A DNA stretch of 46,726 nt from an uncultured Prevotellaceae bacterium. GTDB lineage: Bacteria > Bacteroidota > Bacteroidia > Bacteroidales > Bacteroidaceae. The DNA lies in assembly GCA_900317305.1 (NCBI GenBank), contig ONGG01000036.1:1-46726 (forward strand). Reading direction: 5' to 3'. The notes under the pieces are model-generated. The model did not search any database, was not told the origin of the DNA, and was given only the letters and a program-made list of their open reading frames with translations. Both the position numbers and the translations under genes were made by a program. Positions 26,073-33,651 of the stretch are shown one piece after another (position 1 is the stretch's first letter; every line of letters begins with the position of its first letter).

Positions 26073-27752
26073 TTACCAGAAATAGATGTAGAATGCTACA
26101 GTGAGTGAAAGGATGATCACGGTGTGGATCACATCCCAGTGGTTCCAGCTGGCACGGGTTGCGGCTTTCTGCTCCGGAGTGGAGGTGCCGAACACCAGAC
26201 CTTGGATCTTTTTCTCGTCGGGAGCCTCGGTGACAAGACTCACCAGAATCACGATCAGACAGCATACCACCAGCATCACGCCGCAGAAGAACAGCCAGTT
26301 GAAGTCGTAGAACACAGCCTTGAACCAACTGTCGGCAGCGTCGGGGTTATTGCTGAAGTAGACCTTGGCACCCAGACGGGTGAGACCAATGATCAGACCG
26401 GAGATCAGACCCCACATGCCGCCCTTAGGAGTGGCGCGTTTCCAGCAGATACCCAGGAGGAATGCGGAGGCGATACCCGGAGCGAGCACGCTCTGAACGT
26501 CCTGCAAGTAGTTGTAGAGCACGTTGCCTACTGAGCGCATGATGGGAATCCAGAGAATACCGAGGATTACAATCACCACGGTGGCCATCTGGCCGATGCG
26601 TACGAGCTGCTTCTCCGAAGTCTCGGGCTTCAGGCGCTTCCAGAAGTCGATGGTGAAGAGCATGGCCGAACTGTTGAACAGCGAGGCGAGCGAGCTCATG
26701 AGGGCAGCGAGGATACCGCATACCACAAGTCCTTTCACACCGGCGGGCAGCAACTTGGCCACAAGGGTGGGGAAGGCGGCATCGGGCTCAGAGAGAACGA
26801 ATACTTCGCCGTTGGAGAGAGTGATGCCCTTGCTGTTCATGGCAAATGCGATCATACCGGGGATGAGGAACAGGAACACGGGGAGAAGTTTCAGGTAGGC
26901 ACCGAAGATGGTACCACGGCGTGCCTCTTTCTCATTCTTTCCAGAGAGCACACGCTGTACGATATACTGGTCAGTACACCAGTACCAGAAACCAATCACG
27001 GCCGAACCGATGAGGGCACCGAGCCATGGATAGTTGGCGTCGCGGTTGTCGCGGATCAGCGAGGTCATCTTGTCGCCATATTCGTTGGCGTCGACAGCAC
27101 CGCAGATTCTCATCATCTCATCCCATCCGCCAAGGGCACGGAAGCCCAGCACCAGGATGATGAGTGAGCCGAGAAGCAGAATCGGGGTCTGCAGCACTGA
27201 GGTGTAGAGCACAGATTTCATACCACCAAAAATGGTGTAGAGGGCGGTGATGACCACAAGGCCGATGGCGGCAATCCAGAAGAAGTCGATGCCCCAGAGC
27301 TCCTTGATGCCAAACACCTGCTGGAAGACGAGACCACCAGCATACACGGTGACGGCCACCTTGGTGAGCACGTAGCTGATAAGAGAGATGACAGAGAGAA
27401 TCGTGCGGCTCTCCTTGTTGTAACGACGCTCGAGGAACTCGGGCATGGTGTACACCATAGAGCGGGTGTAGAAGGGCACGAACACCCATCCCAGAATCAG
27501 GATCATCCATCCTTGGATCTCCCAGTGGGCCATGGCCATACCCGATGAGGCACCGGCGCCGGCCAGTCCGATGAGGTGCTCCGAACCGATATTCGAGGCG
27601 AAGATCGATGCACCAATAGCAATCCATGTGGCGTCACGACCACCAAGGAAGTAGTCAGCGGAGTTGTTGTTTTTTTGGCTGATAACCCAAATCACGATGC
27701 CAATCAGTGCAATACAGAATACACCAATGACAATCCAATCTAATGCTTGCAT
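26073..27752 (-). CDS. araP: Sodium:solute symporter, probable L-arabinose transporter
   Basis: This 559-residue inner-membrane protein of the SSS (sodium/glucose cotransporter) family has about 14 hydrophobic spans. N-terminal spans include WIVIGVFCIALIGIVIWVI, followed by ADYFLGGRDATWIAIGASIF and IGLAGAGASSGMA, typical family blocks. FGGMKSVLYTSVLQTPILL and ALMSSLASLFNSSAMLFTID are further signatures. It is predicted to import L-arabinose with sodium. The evidence for substrate is position: it lies in the arabinose operon, after the mutarotase-like lipoprotein gene and before araR, as in the Bacteroides ara locus. Confidence 0.88.
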   Translation of the reverse strand: MQALDWIVIGVFCIALIGIVIWVISQKNNNSADYFLGGRDATWIAIGASIFASNIGSEHLIGLAGAGASSGMAMAHWEIQGWMILILGWVFVPFYTRSMVYTMPEFLERRYNKESRTILSVISLISYVLTKVAVTVYAGGLVFQQVFGIKELWGIDFFWIAAIGLVVITALYTIFGGMKSVLYTSVLQTPILLLGSLIILVLGFRALGGWDEMMRICGAVDANEYGDKMTSLIRDNRDANYPWLGALIGSAVIGFWYWCTDQYIVQRVLSGKNEKEARRGTIFGAYLKLLPVFLFLIPGMIAFAMNSKGITLSNGEVFVLSEPDAAFPTLVAKLLPAGVKGLVVCGILAALMSSLASLFNSSAMLFTIDFWKRLKPETSEKQLVRIGQMATVVIVILGILWIPIMRSVGNVLYNYLQDVQSVLAPGIASAFLLGICWKRATPKGGMWGLISGLIIGLTRLGAKVYFSNNPDAADSWFKAVFYDFNWLFFCGVMLVVCCLIVILVSLVTEAPDEKKIQGLVFGTSTPEQKAATRASWNHWDVIHTVIILSLTVAFYIYFW

Positions 27753-27788
27753 TTGTTGTTAAGGTTTATGTTTATTTGATAATGTTGA

Positions 27789-28985
27789 CTACTCGGCTTT
27801 CTTGTCTTCCTTCACGGTGAAGTGATAGGCGGCATGGCTGTAGTATTGCTCACCTGGCTTGAGAGTGGGCTGCACCCAGTCTTTCTTGTTGGGGGAGTCG
27901 GGATACTTCTGGCTCTCAAGGCATACGCTCACGTGCTTGGGATACTTCACACCATGCTTGCACGAGATGCCAGTGCCCTGGAAGTTGGCTGTGTAGACCT
28001 GCACACCAGGCTCGTTGGTGTACATCTCCATCATGATGCCGGTCTTGGGGGAGTAGAGCGAGGCGCAGATCTGCGAGTCGTCGCCCTTGCCATCCTTGAA
28101 GGTGTTCAGGCACCAGTTGTGGTCGTAGCCAGTGGCATTCTTAATATATATATAGGTGGTATCCATCTTCTCGCCAATGGCAGTGGGAGTACGGAAGTCC
28201 ATAGGTGTGCCTTCCACGGATTTGATCTCACCGGTGGTCATATAGGTGGCGTCAGAGGGAGTGAAGTTGTCGGCATTGATGTAGAGCACCATGTCCATGC
28301 CCTCATTGGCGAAGTCGCCATTCAGGTTGTAGTAGTTGTGGTTGGTCATGTTCACGATGGTCTCCTTGTCGGTCGTGGCCTCGAAAGTGATGTCGAGGGT
28401 ATTGTCGGCAGTCAGTTTGTAGGTGGTGACGGCGGTCACGGTGCCTGGGAAGCCATTGTCGCCATCGGGCGAAACGAGCGACAGGCGAAGGGTGCTCTCG
28501 TCAACGAGTGTGGCATCATAGACCTTGTTCTGCCATCCTGTGTTGGCGCCACCATGCAGACAGTGCTTGGCACCGTTGCCAGTGTCGTTCTGGGTGAGTT
28601 GGTATTCTTGTCCGGCAACGGTAATCTTGCCGTCGTTGATGCGGTTGGCGTAGCGGCCTACCGATGCGCCGAAGTCGCTGGGTGAGTTGAGGGTGTCGGC
28701 ATACTGGGCGATGTTGTCGTAGCCGAGTACCACATCGGTGGGATTGCCATCCTTGTCGGGCACCACGAGCGACACGATGCGGCCACCATAGTTGGTGATG
28801 CAGGCTTCCATGCCATTCTCGTTCTTCAGCACGTAGAGTTTCACGGGCTTGTCGTTGATCACGGTGTCGAATTTCGCGGGGTCAAGATTAGAGGCGGTCA
28901 GCACGGCCTCTTTTTTGGTCTCGCATGCGGAAAACAGGGCGATAGCAACGCCTGTTCCCAGAAGAATACTTTTGAAGTTTTTCAT
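27789..28985 (-). CDS. Aldose 1-epimerase (mutarotase) lipoprotein
   Basis: This 398-residue protein has a lipoprotein signal (GTGVAIALFSAC, lipid-modified Cys), so it faces the periplasm. The galactose-mutarotase fold is clear: CITNYGGRIVSLVVPDKDG, GRYANRINDGK, HCLHGGANTGWQNKVYD (catalytic His region), MTNHNYYNLNG, ATGYDHNWCL and EPGVQVYTANFQG. It interconverts alpha and beta anomers of sugars, here probably arabinose, before transport by AraP. It is the first gene of the ara operon, immediately downstream of the palindrome-rich promoter region. It is distinct from the second, cytoplasmic mutarotase at 32355-33443. Confidence 0.9.
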   Translation of the reverse strand: MKNFKSILLGTGVAIALFSACETKKEAVLTASNLDPAKFDTVINDKPVKLYVLKNENGMEACITNYGGRIVSLVVPDKDGNPTDVVLGYDNIAQYADTLNSPSDFGASVGRYANRINDGKITVAGQEYQLTQNDTGNGAKHCLHGGANTGWQNKVYDATLVDESTLRLSLVSPDGDNGFPGTVTAVTTYKLTADNTLDITFEATTDKETIVNMTNHNYYNLNGDFANEGMDMVLYINADNFTPSDATYMTTGEIKSVEGTPMDFRTPTAIGEKMDTTYIYIKNATGYDHNWCLNTFKDGKGDDSQICASLYSPKTGIMMEMYTNEPGVQVYTANFQGTGISCKHGVKYPKHVSVCLESQKYPDSPNKKDWVQPTLKPGEQYYSHAAYHFTVKEDKKAE

Positions 28986-29039
28986 AATTGATGGTGTTTT
29001 GTTTGATAGTTCTTATTTTGGGTGTAAAAATACAATTAT

Positions 29040-29103
29040 TTTTTGAAGCCACAAAGTATTTTTATATGTTATACAACATAAAAGTGTAAAATGCACACTT
29101 TTT
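29040..29103 (-). promoter_or_regulatory. Probable AraR operator and ara operon promoter
   Basis: Two adjacent inverted repeats lie here: ATGTT-ATAC-AACAT (29066-29079) and AAAAGTGT-7 bp-ACACTTTT (29080-29087 with 29095-29102). They overlap the probable -7 region (ATACTTTG on the minus strand at about 29060-29053) and its upstream spacer, about 70-115 bp before the first operon gene. This is where a repressor would sit. Assigning them to AraR is inference from position. Confidence 0.55.
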
Positions 29104-29202
29104 GGTCAATTTTTAAATGTTTGAGTGTGTTTTTTCTTGTCTCTCTTGTCTTTGGAGGGAATGGAATGCCCCGAAAAGAGGGTTGAGGAAGAAAGGGGAA
29201 AA

Positions 29203-29226
29203 AAGTGCGGCCCGCAGGCCGCACTT
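29203..29226 (-). terminator. Intrinsic terminator of the galK transcript
   Basis: On the minus strand, 4 bp after the galK stop, AAGTGCGGCC pairs with GGCCGCACTT, followed by a U-rich tract. This is a canonical terminator. It separates the galactose genes from the AraR-controlled operon. Confidence 0.85.
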
Positions 29227-29230
29227 GTCT

Positions 29231-30394
29231 TTAGCAAATTTTGCGTGAACCGTCGCCGATGACCACATCGATGACTTTCAGCTGCTTGTTGAATTTCTCG
29301 AAGTACTTCTTCCTGGCGTCTTCGATGAACTTGTCGTAGAGTTCGTCTTTCACGAGGTTGATGGTGCATCCTCCGAATCCACCGCCCATGATGCGGCTGC
29401 CGGTCACACCATTTTCCTTGGCCACATCGTTGAGGAAGTCGAGTTCCTCGCAACTCACCTCATACTCCTTGCTCAGGCCGTAGTGGGTCTCATACATCTT
29501 CTGGCCCACGGTCTCGTAGTCGCCTGCCACGAGAGCGTCGCAGACAGCCAGTACACGGTCTTTCTCGCCGAGCACGAAGTGGGCGCGGGTGTAGTCTTCC
29601 TCACCAACCTCGGCGCGCACCTCCTCAAGCTGTTCCCAAGTGCAGTCGCGAAGGGTCTCAAACTTGCCTTCCGGATGCTTGGCGGCGATGTGCTTCACCA
29701 CGTTCTCGCACGAGTTGCGGCGGTCGTTGTAGGGCGAGCCTACCAGTTCGTGCTTCACACACGAGTTGAGCAGCACGAGCTTGTATCCCACAGGGTTAAA
29801 GGGGAAGTACTCGAACTCGCGTGAGCGGCAGTCGAGACGCATCAGGTGTCCGGCCTTGCCGAAGACGCTGGCAAACTGGTCCATGATACCGCAGTTCACG
29901 CCGATATATTTGTGCTCAGTGGCCTGACCGGCGAGGGCGATGTCCCATTTCGACACTTTGTTCTCGCCGAAGAGGTCGTTCAGACCGCAGCCGAAGCAGC
30001 TCTCCATAGCGGCCGACGATGACATGCCGGCACCCAGGGGAACGTCGCCAGCGAAGGCGATGTTGAATCCTTTCACGGGCACGCCCAGGGCTTCCATCTC
30101 GAGCGCCATACCGTAGATGAAGCGGGCCCAGGTGGCACGAGGACCTTTACCATCATGGAAGTCAAAGTCCACACGGTCTTTCAGGTCGATGGAGTAGGCA
30201 CGGATGGTGCTCTCGGTGCCATTGGGGCGCATCTCGGCCATGATGCCGCAGTCTACGGCGCCTGGGAACACAAAACCACCGTTGTAGTCAGTGTGCTCGC
30301 CAATGAGGTTGATTCGTCCGGGTGAGTGATAGATGTTGCCGGTAAGTCCGTCAAAATGCTTGATGAAGCGGCTTCTTACAAATTCAATGTCCAT
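29231..30394 (-). CDS. galK: Galactokinase
   Basis: The product phosphorylates alpha-D-galactose at C1 with ATP, entering the Leloir pathway in the cytoplasm. It has 387 residues, the usual length. The signature GRINLIGEHTDYNGGFV is at about residues 27-43, the GHMP ATP-binding motif VPLGAGMSSSAAMES near 130-145, GIMDQFASVFG with the catalytic Asp, and the C-terminal GSRIMGGGFGGCTINLV. The stop is followed at once by an intrinsic terminator, and upstream lies the four-helix-bundle gene with its flanking repeats. It is likely cotranscribed with gluP. Confidence 0.95.
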   Translation of the reverse strand: MDIEFVRSRFIKHFDGLTGNIYHSPGRINLIGEHTDYNGGFVFPGAVDCGIMAEMRPNGTESTIRAYSIDLKDRVDFDFHDGKGPRATWARFIYGMALEMEALGVPVKGFNIAFAGDVPLGAGMSSSAAMESCFGCGLNDLFGENKVSKWDIALAGQATEHKYIGVNCGIMDQFASVFGKAGHLMRLDCRSREFEYFPFNPVGYKLVLLNSCVKHELVGSPYNDRRNSCENVVKHIAAKHPEGKFETLRDCTWEQLEEVRAEVGEEDYTRAHFVLGEKDRVLAVCDALVAGDYETVGQKMYETHYGLSKEYEVSCEELDFLNDVAKENGVTGSRIMGGGFGGCTINLVKDELYDKFIEDARKKYFEKFNKQLKVIDVVIGDGSRKIC

Positions 30395-30401
30395 AACTAA
30401 T

Positions 30402-30530
30402 TTGATTTGAGATTTGAGATTTGAGCTTTGAGGTTTATGGCCTCTTGCTCATATTTTTGTGTTTGTGATTTGAGATTATTGATTTGAGATTTGAGATTTG
30501 AGGTTTGAGGTTTATGGCCTCTTGCTCAGT
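30402..30530 (+). repeat. Heptamer repeats and a duplicated block left of the four-helix-bundle gene
   Basis: Units of ATTTGAG (also GTTTGAG and CTTTGAG) run in tandem. A block of about 40 bp ending in GGTTTATGGCCTCTTGCTCA occurs twice (about 30418-30452 and 30490-30529). The same heptamers appear in opposite orientation on the far side of the gene (30898-30932), so the gene is bracketed by inverted repeats. Confidence 0.75.
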
Positions 30531-30531
30531 T

Positions 30532-30900
30532 TTACTTGGCTTGAGATTTTGATGCTTTTACAATTTTAACAAGTACTGCGTAAATACGATTCCAGTCTTT
30601 GAACAGTGAATTGTATTGGGCATCGTCCAAATAGTGAGTTTTGTGAAGAATATCAATCCAGTAGCCCGTCTCACCGGCTTCTTTTAAGGCTATGTTCATT
30701 TTGAAGGCGAAGTCTTCCTTGCTATAGGCATTCTTTCCCTCAAAAGCATTGGCCCCTATGCTGGTTCCTGAACGGAGTAACTGCTTGGAGATGATTCTTT
30801 CTTTCTTTTGCTCAGTGAGATATTGATAGAGTTTGATGATGCGGATGGCAAAGTCGCTCGACAAATCATAGATGTTGTTCACAATGTCCTGCTCCATCAT
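30532..30900 (-). CDS. Four-helix-bundle protein (23S rRNA intervening-sequence / S23 type)
   Basis: I place the start at ATG 30900 or 30897 (MMEQDIVNNIYDLSSDF). The open frame can be read from a TTG inside the repeats, which is unlikely to be used. The roughly 122-residue product has the family pattern: FAIRIIKLYQYL, KQLLRSGTSIGANAFEG, FAFKMNIALKEAGETGYWIDIL and a final helix ending in LVKIVKAS. Related proteins form pentameric four-helix bundles. They are found in intervening sequences of 23S rRNA genes and beside diversity-generating retroelements, but the role of isolated copies is unknown. Here one is wedged between gluP and galK and bracketed by inverted heptamer repeats, as if it had moved in as a cassette. 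Confidence 0.88.
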   Translation of the reverse strand: MMEQDIVNNIYDLSSDFAIRIIKLYQYLTEQKKERIISKQLLRSGTSIGANAFEGKNAYSKEDFAFKMNIALKEAGETGYWIDILHKTHYLDDAQYNSLFKDWNRIYAVLVKIVKASKSQAK

Positions 30901-30932
30901 CTCAAATCTCAAACCTCAAACCTCAAATCTTA
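30898..30932 (-). repeat. Heptamer repeats right of the four-helix-bundle gene
   Basis: On the minus strand GATTTGAGGTTTGAGG and further (A/G)TTTGAG units run directly into the start codon, inverted relative to the copies at 30402-30530. Only one base separates them from the gluP stop on the other side. Confidence 0.7.
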
Positions 30933-30933
30933 T

Positions 30934-32256
30934 TTAGTCCACTGGAATGTCCTTGTTCACGTTCTTGCAGCCGATGAGGGCGTAGTAGAACATGTAGGCC
31001 ATGGCAAGCAGGTAGACAAAGTAGCTGGGCATGTATCCCATGAAGTCGGCAAAGAAATTCTGCACCACGGGGAGCACACCACCACCCACAACCATCATCA
31101 TGAAGATGCCGGATGCCTGGGCGGTATATTTGCCTAATCCCTCAGTGGCCAGGTTGAAGATAGAGGCCCACATCACAGAAGTGCACAGACCGCATAACAC
31201 GAGCAACAGGGCGCTCAGCGGTACGGTGGTCATCTCTACCGTGCCCTCCAGGATCTTCACCAATGGCATGCTCACAGTGACTGATTTTGGAATCAGGATT
31301 GCTGCCACAATCAGAATCATGCCCACTGTCGTGGTGCACAGCATCATCTGGCGTGATGACACCTTGCCTGCGATAGCACTGGATACCAGACGGCCCACAA
31401 GCATGAGCAACCAGTACATGGCTGCCACGGCACCACCAATGGTGGCGGCGTTGAGTACGGCCTCTGGATTCACCCATGCGCCATTGGCGGTGGTGTCGGA
31501 GAGATAGAAGTTCAGACCTCCGGGAATACCAACCTCTACACCTACGTAGACGAAGATAGCGATAACGCCAAGCAGGGTGTGACGGAACGACCAGGGTGAG
31601 TGCTCGAACACGGTGTCGGCGGTCACCTTGCCCATCTCAGGATCCTCGATGGGGATGAAGAGGAGGATAATGAATGCACAGGCGAATACGGCCATAGCGA
31701 TGAACATCACCAGGTTGACATCAGCCATCTTGGTAGAGGCCGTCACGGTGCCAATCAGGGCGCCCACCAACATGGGGGTCATCGTTCCGGAGAGCGAGTT
31801 CAGCGTTCCGCCAATCATATTGAGCTGGTTGCCACGGTTGCCACCACCACCAAGCAGGTTGAGCATCGGGTTCACCACGGTGTTGAGGATACATACTGAG
31901 AAACCAGAGATGAATGCACCGAACAGGTAGATGCAGAATCCGGGGATACCGCCGGAGAAACCTGAAAGATATTGGATGAGAACTCCGAAGAAGCCCACGG
32001 CGATGCCGATGAGGGCTGTTTTCTTATAGCCCACCTTGGTCAGCATCTTTCCTGCGGGGATGCCCATGAAGAGATAGGCGAAGAAGTTCATGAAGTTACC
32101 CATGATGCCAAGCACGTTGCTGCCACCAATCTCGGGCTGGTTTTTCCATATGACGCCGATGGGGGCACCAAGGTTCGTCACGAAGGAAATCATTGCATAG
32201 AGGAAGAACATCGTGACAATGGCGATGACACTTCCATTTTGTTGTTGTTTGCTCAT
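30934..32256 (-). CDS. gluP: Glucose/galactose MFS transporter, GluP/FucP type
   Basis: This 440-residue major facilitator protein has about 12 membrane spans. The start, VIAIVTMFFLYAMISFVTNL, and the motif GKMLTKVGYKKTALIGIAVGF are typical of the FucP/GluP branch, as are FGAFISGFSVCILNTVVNPM, LLGGGGNRGNQLN and VGVEVGIPGGLNFYLSD. It imports glucose or galactose with protons or sodium. Its neighbours (galM upstream, galK downstream) make galactose the likely main substrate. A 16-bp perfect hairpin separates it from galM, and the heptamer repeats begin right at its stop codon. Confidence 0.9.
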   Translation of the reverse strand: MSKQQQNGSVIAIVTMFFLYAMISFVTNLGAPIGVIWKNQPEIGGSNVLGIMGNFMNFFAYLFMGIPAGKMLTKVGYKKTALIGIAVGFFGVLIQYLSGFSGGIPGFCIYLFGAFISGFSVCILNTVVNPMLNLLGGGGNRGNQLNMIGGTLNSLSGTMTPMLVGALIGTVTASTKMADVNLVMFIAMAVFACAFIILLFIPIEDPEMGKVTADTVFEHSPWSFRHTLLGVIAIFVYVGVEVGIPGGLNFYLSDTTANGAWVNPEAVLNAATIGGAVAAMYWLLMLVGRLVSSAIAGKVSSRQMMLCTTTVGMILIVAAILIPKSVTVSMPLVKILEGTVEMTTVPLSALLLVLCGLCTSVMWASIFNLATEGLGKYTAQASGIFMMMVVGGGVLPVVQNFFADFMGYMPSYFVYLLAMAYMFYYALIGCKNVNKDIPVD

Positions 32257-32295
32257 TTTATTGTTTAAGATATAGGTTTATCTATGAATAACCTA

Positions 32296-32340
32296 ATGGC
32301 TGTTGGACATTGCATCACGTCGTGAATGTCCAACAGCCAT
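32296..32340 (-). terminator. Perfect 16-bp hairpin between galM and gluP
   Basis: ATGGCTGTTGGACATT pairs with AATGTCCAACAGCCAT around a 13-base loop, 14 bp after the galM stop. It is not followed by a U-run on the minus strand. It may act as a partial terminator or RNA stability element within the galactose cluster. Confidence 0.55.
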
Positions 32341-32354
32341 ATAGCGACTCGTCG

Positions 32355-33443
32355 TTATTTCCTCACACCAAATTGATAGATGGTCTTCTGCTTGTAGCGA
32401 CGACCGGGTTTAAGTACCACAGAGGGGAAATAAGGATGGTTGGGGGTGTCGGGGAAGTGCTGCGCCTCGAAGCAGACGCTGCTGCGACGGGGGAAGGTGG
32501 CACCATTCTGGCCCTTCTCGCCTGCACCGAAGTTGTCGGTGTAGAGCTGAACACCAGGCTCGGTGGTGTAGACGTCCATCGTGCGGCCGCTGTTGGGCTC
32601 GTAGATGCGGGCGGCAAAACTCAGCTCGCCTTCCTCACGCTTGTTGAGCACATAGCAATGGTCGAAGCCCGAGCCGTTGCGGATTTGCTCGTTGTCGGCG
32701 TCAATGTCCTGACCGATGGGTTTCGGGGTGCGGAAGTCGAAAGGTGTGTCCTTCACAAAGCGGATTTCGCCGGTGGGGATGGATGTTTCGTCGATGGGCA
32801 GATAGTAGTCGGCATTGATTTCGCACACCAGGTCCTCGATGGTGGGAGTGGGGTCGGCGATGCCTGCCAGACTGAAGAAACCGTGGTTTGTCAGGTTGAT
32901 GATGGTCATCTTGTTCGTCGTGGCCAGGTATTCAATCATCAACTCATTCTCGTTGGTCCATGTATAGACCACTGTCACCTTTACCTCACCGGTGTAGCCT
33001 TCCTCGCCATAGGCCGAGATGAGCTCAAGCACCAGTGACTGGTCGTTCATCTGGACGGCGTCCCATACACGGGCGTGGAAACCCTTCGGACCGCCATGGA
33101 GGGCGTTGGGACCATCATTGAGGGCCAACTGGTAGTCTTTGCCGCGCAGGCGGAACTGACCGCGGCAGATGCGGTTGCCAAAACGCCCGATAAGGGTCGA
33201 CAAATAAGGTTGTGATGCGTTGATGGCGTCGTGGATGTTGTCATAACCTTGGATGACATTGGCCAATTTGCCGTCTCGGTCGGGTACCATGATGCCTACA
33301 ATGGCGCCGCCATAGTTGGTGATGGCTACCTCGTTGCCAAGGCTGTTCTTGAGTATAAACAAATCAGTGTTTTTCCCATTGATGGTGGTCTGAAAGTTCT
33401 CTCTTTTCAGGCCACAGAGATTTTCTGTTTCCATTGTGCTCAT
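32355..33443 (-). CDS. galM: Galactose mutarotase (aldose 1-epimerase), cytoplasmic
   Basis: The product converts beta-D-galactose to alpha-D-galactose for galactokinase. It has 362 residues and no signal sequence, so unlike the lipoprotein paralogue at 27789 it works in the cytoplasm. Visible blocks are EVAITNYGGAIVGIMVPDRD, LIGRFGNRICRG, ALHGGPKGFHARVWD with the catalytic His region, INLTNHGFFSLAG, GSGFDHCYVL and EPGVQLYTDNFG. A good promoter (TTATTTTG with TTG 20 bp upstream, 33522-33552) precedes it, and it is the first gene of the galM-gluP-galK cluster. Confidence 0.93.
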   Translation of the reverse strand: MSTMETENLCGLKRENFQTTINGKNTDLFILKNSLGNEVAITNYGGAIVGIMVPDRDGKLANVIQGYDNIHDAINASQPYLSTLIGRFGNRICRGQFRLRGKDYQLALNDGPNALHGGPKGFHARVWDAVQMNDQSLVLELISAYGEEGYTGEVKVTVVYTWTNENELMIEYLATTNKMTIINLTNHGFFSLAGIADPTPTIEDLVCEINADYYLPIDETSIPTGEIRFVKDTPFDFRTPKPIGQDIDADNEQIRNGSGFDHCYVLNKREEGELSFAARIYEPNSGRTMDVYTTEPGVQLYTDNFGAGEKGQNGATFPRRSSVCFEAQHFPDTPNHPYFPSVVLKPGRRYKQKTIYQFGVRK

Positions 33444-33521
33444 AATATTTGGTTTTTAGTTTGATGAGACTGTCTATGGTTCACATTGCGTGAAACGGCA
33501 TCCTCTTGCGGATGTAGTCTG

Positions 33522-33552
33522 CAAAATAACTAAAAAATCATGAGAGAAACAA
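33522..33552 (-). promoter_or_regulatory. Promoter of the galactose cluster
   Basis: On the minus strand a -33 TTG (33552-33550) and a -7-like TTATTTTG (33529-33522) are 20 bp apart. About 30 bp further upstream is a perfect palindrome, AATTGTT-AAA-AACAATT (33581-33597), a possible regulator site. The leader contains a small CATCC...GGATG hairpin. Confidence 0.5.
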
Positions 33553-33651
33553 AAGAAACCTCAAAAAAGTAAGGATTCTGAATTGTTAAAAACAATTAAG
33601 GTGGATAAAGGCAATTTGCCGATGACGTGATTCGTGTTTTGCCCTTAGTCG

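Noticed and set aside
30900-30912. Start of the four-helix-bundle gene at a TTG inside the repeats
   Set aside because: ATGs at 30900 and 30897 fit the family N-terminus. The TTG reading only translates the repeat.
30402-30932. Possible CRISPR array in the heptamer repeats
   Set aside because: The units are 7 bp with no spacers of uniform length, and no cas genes are present.
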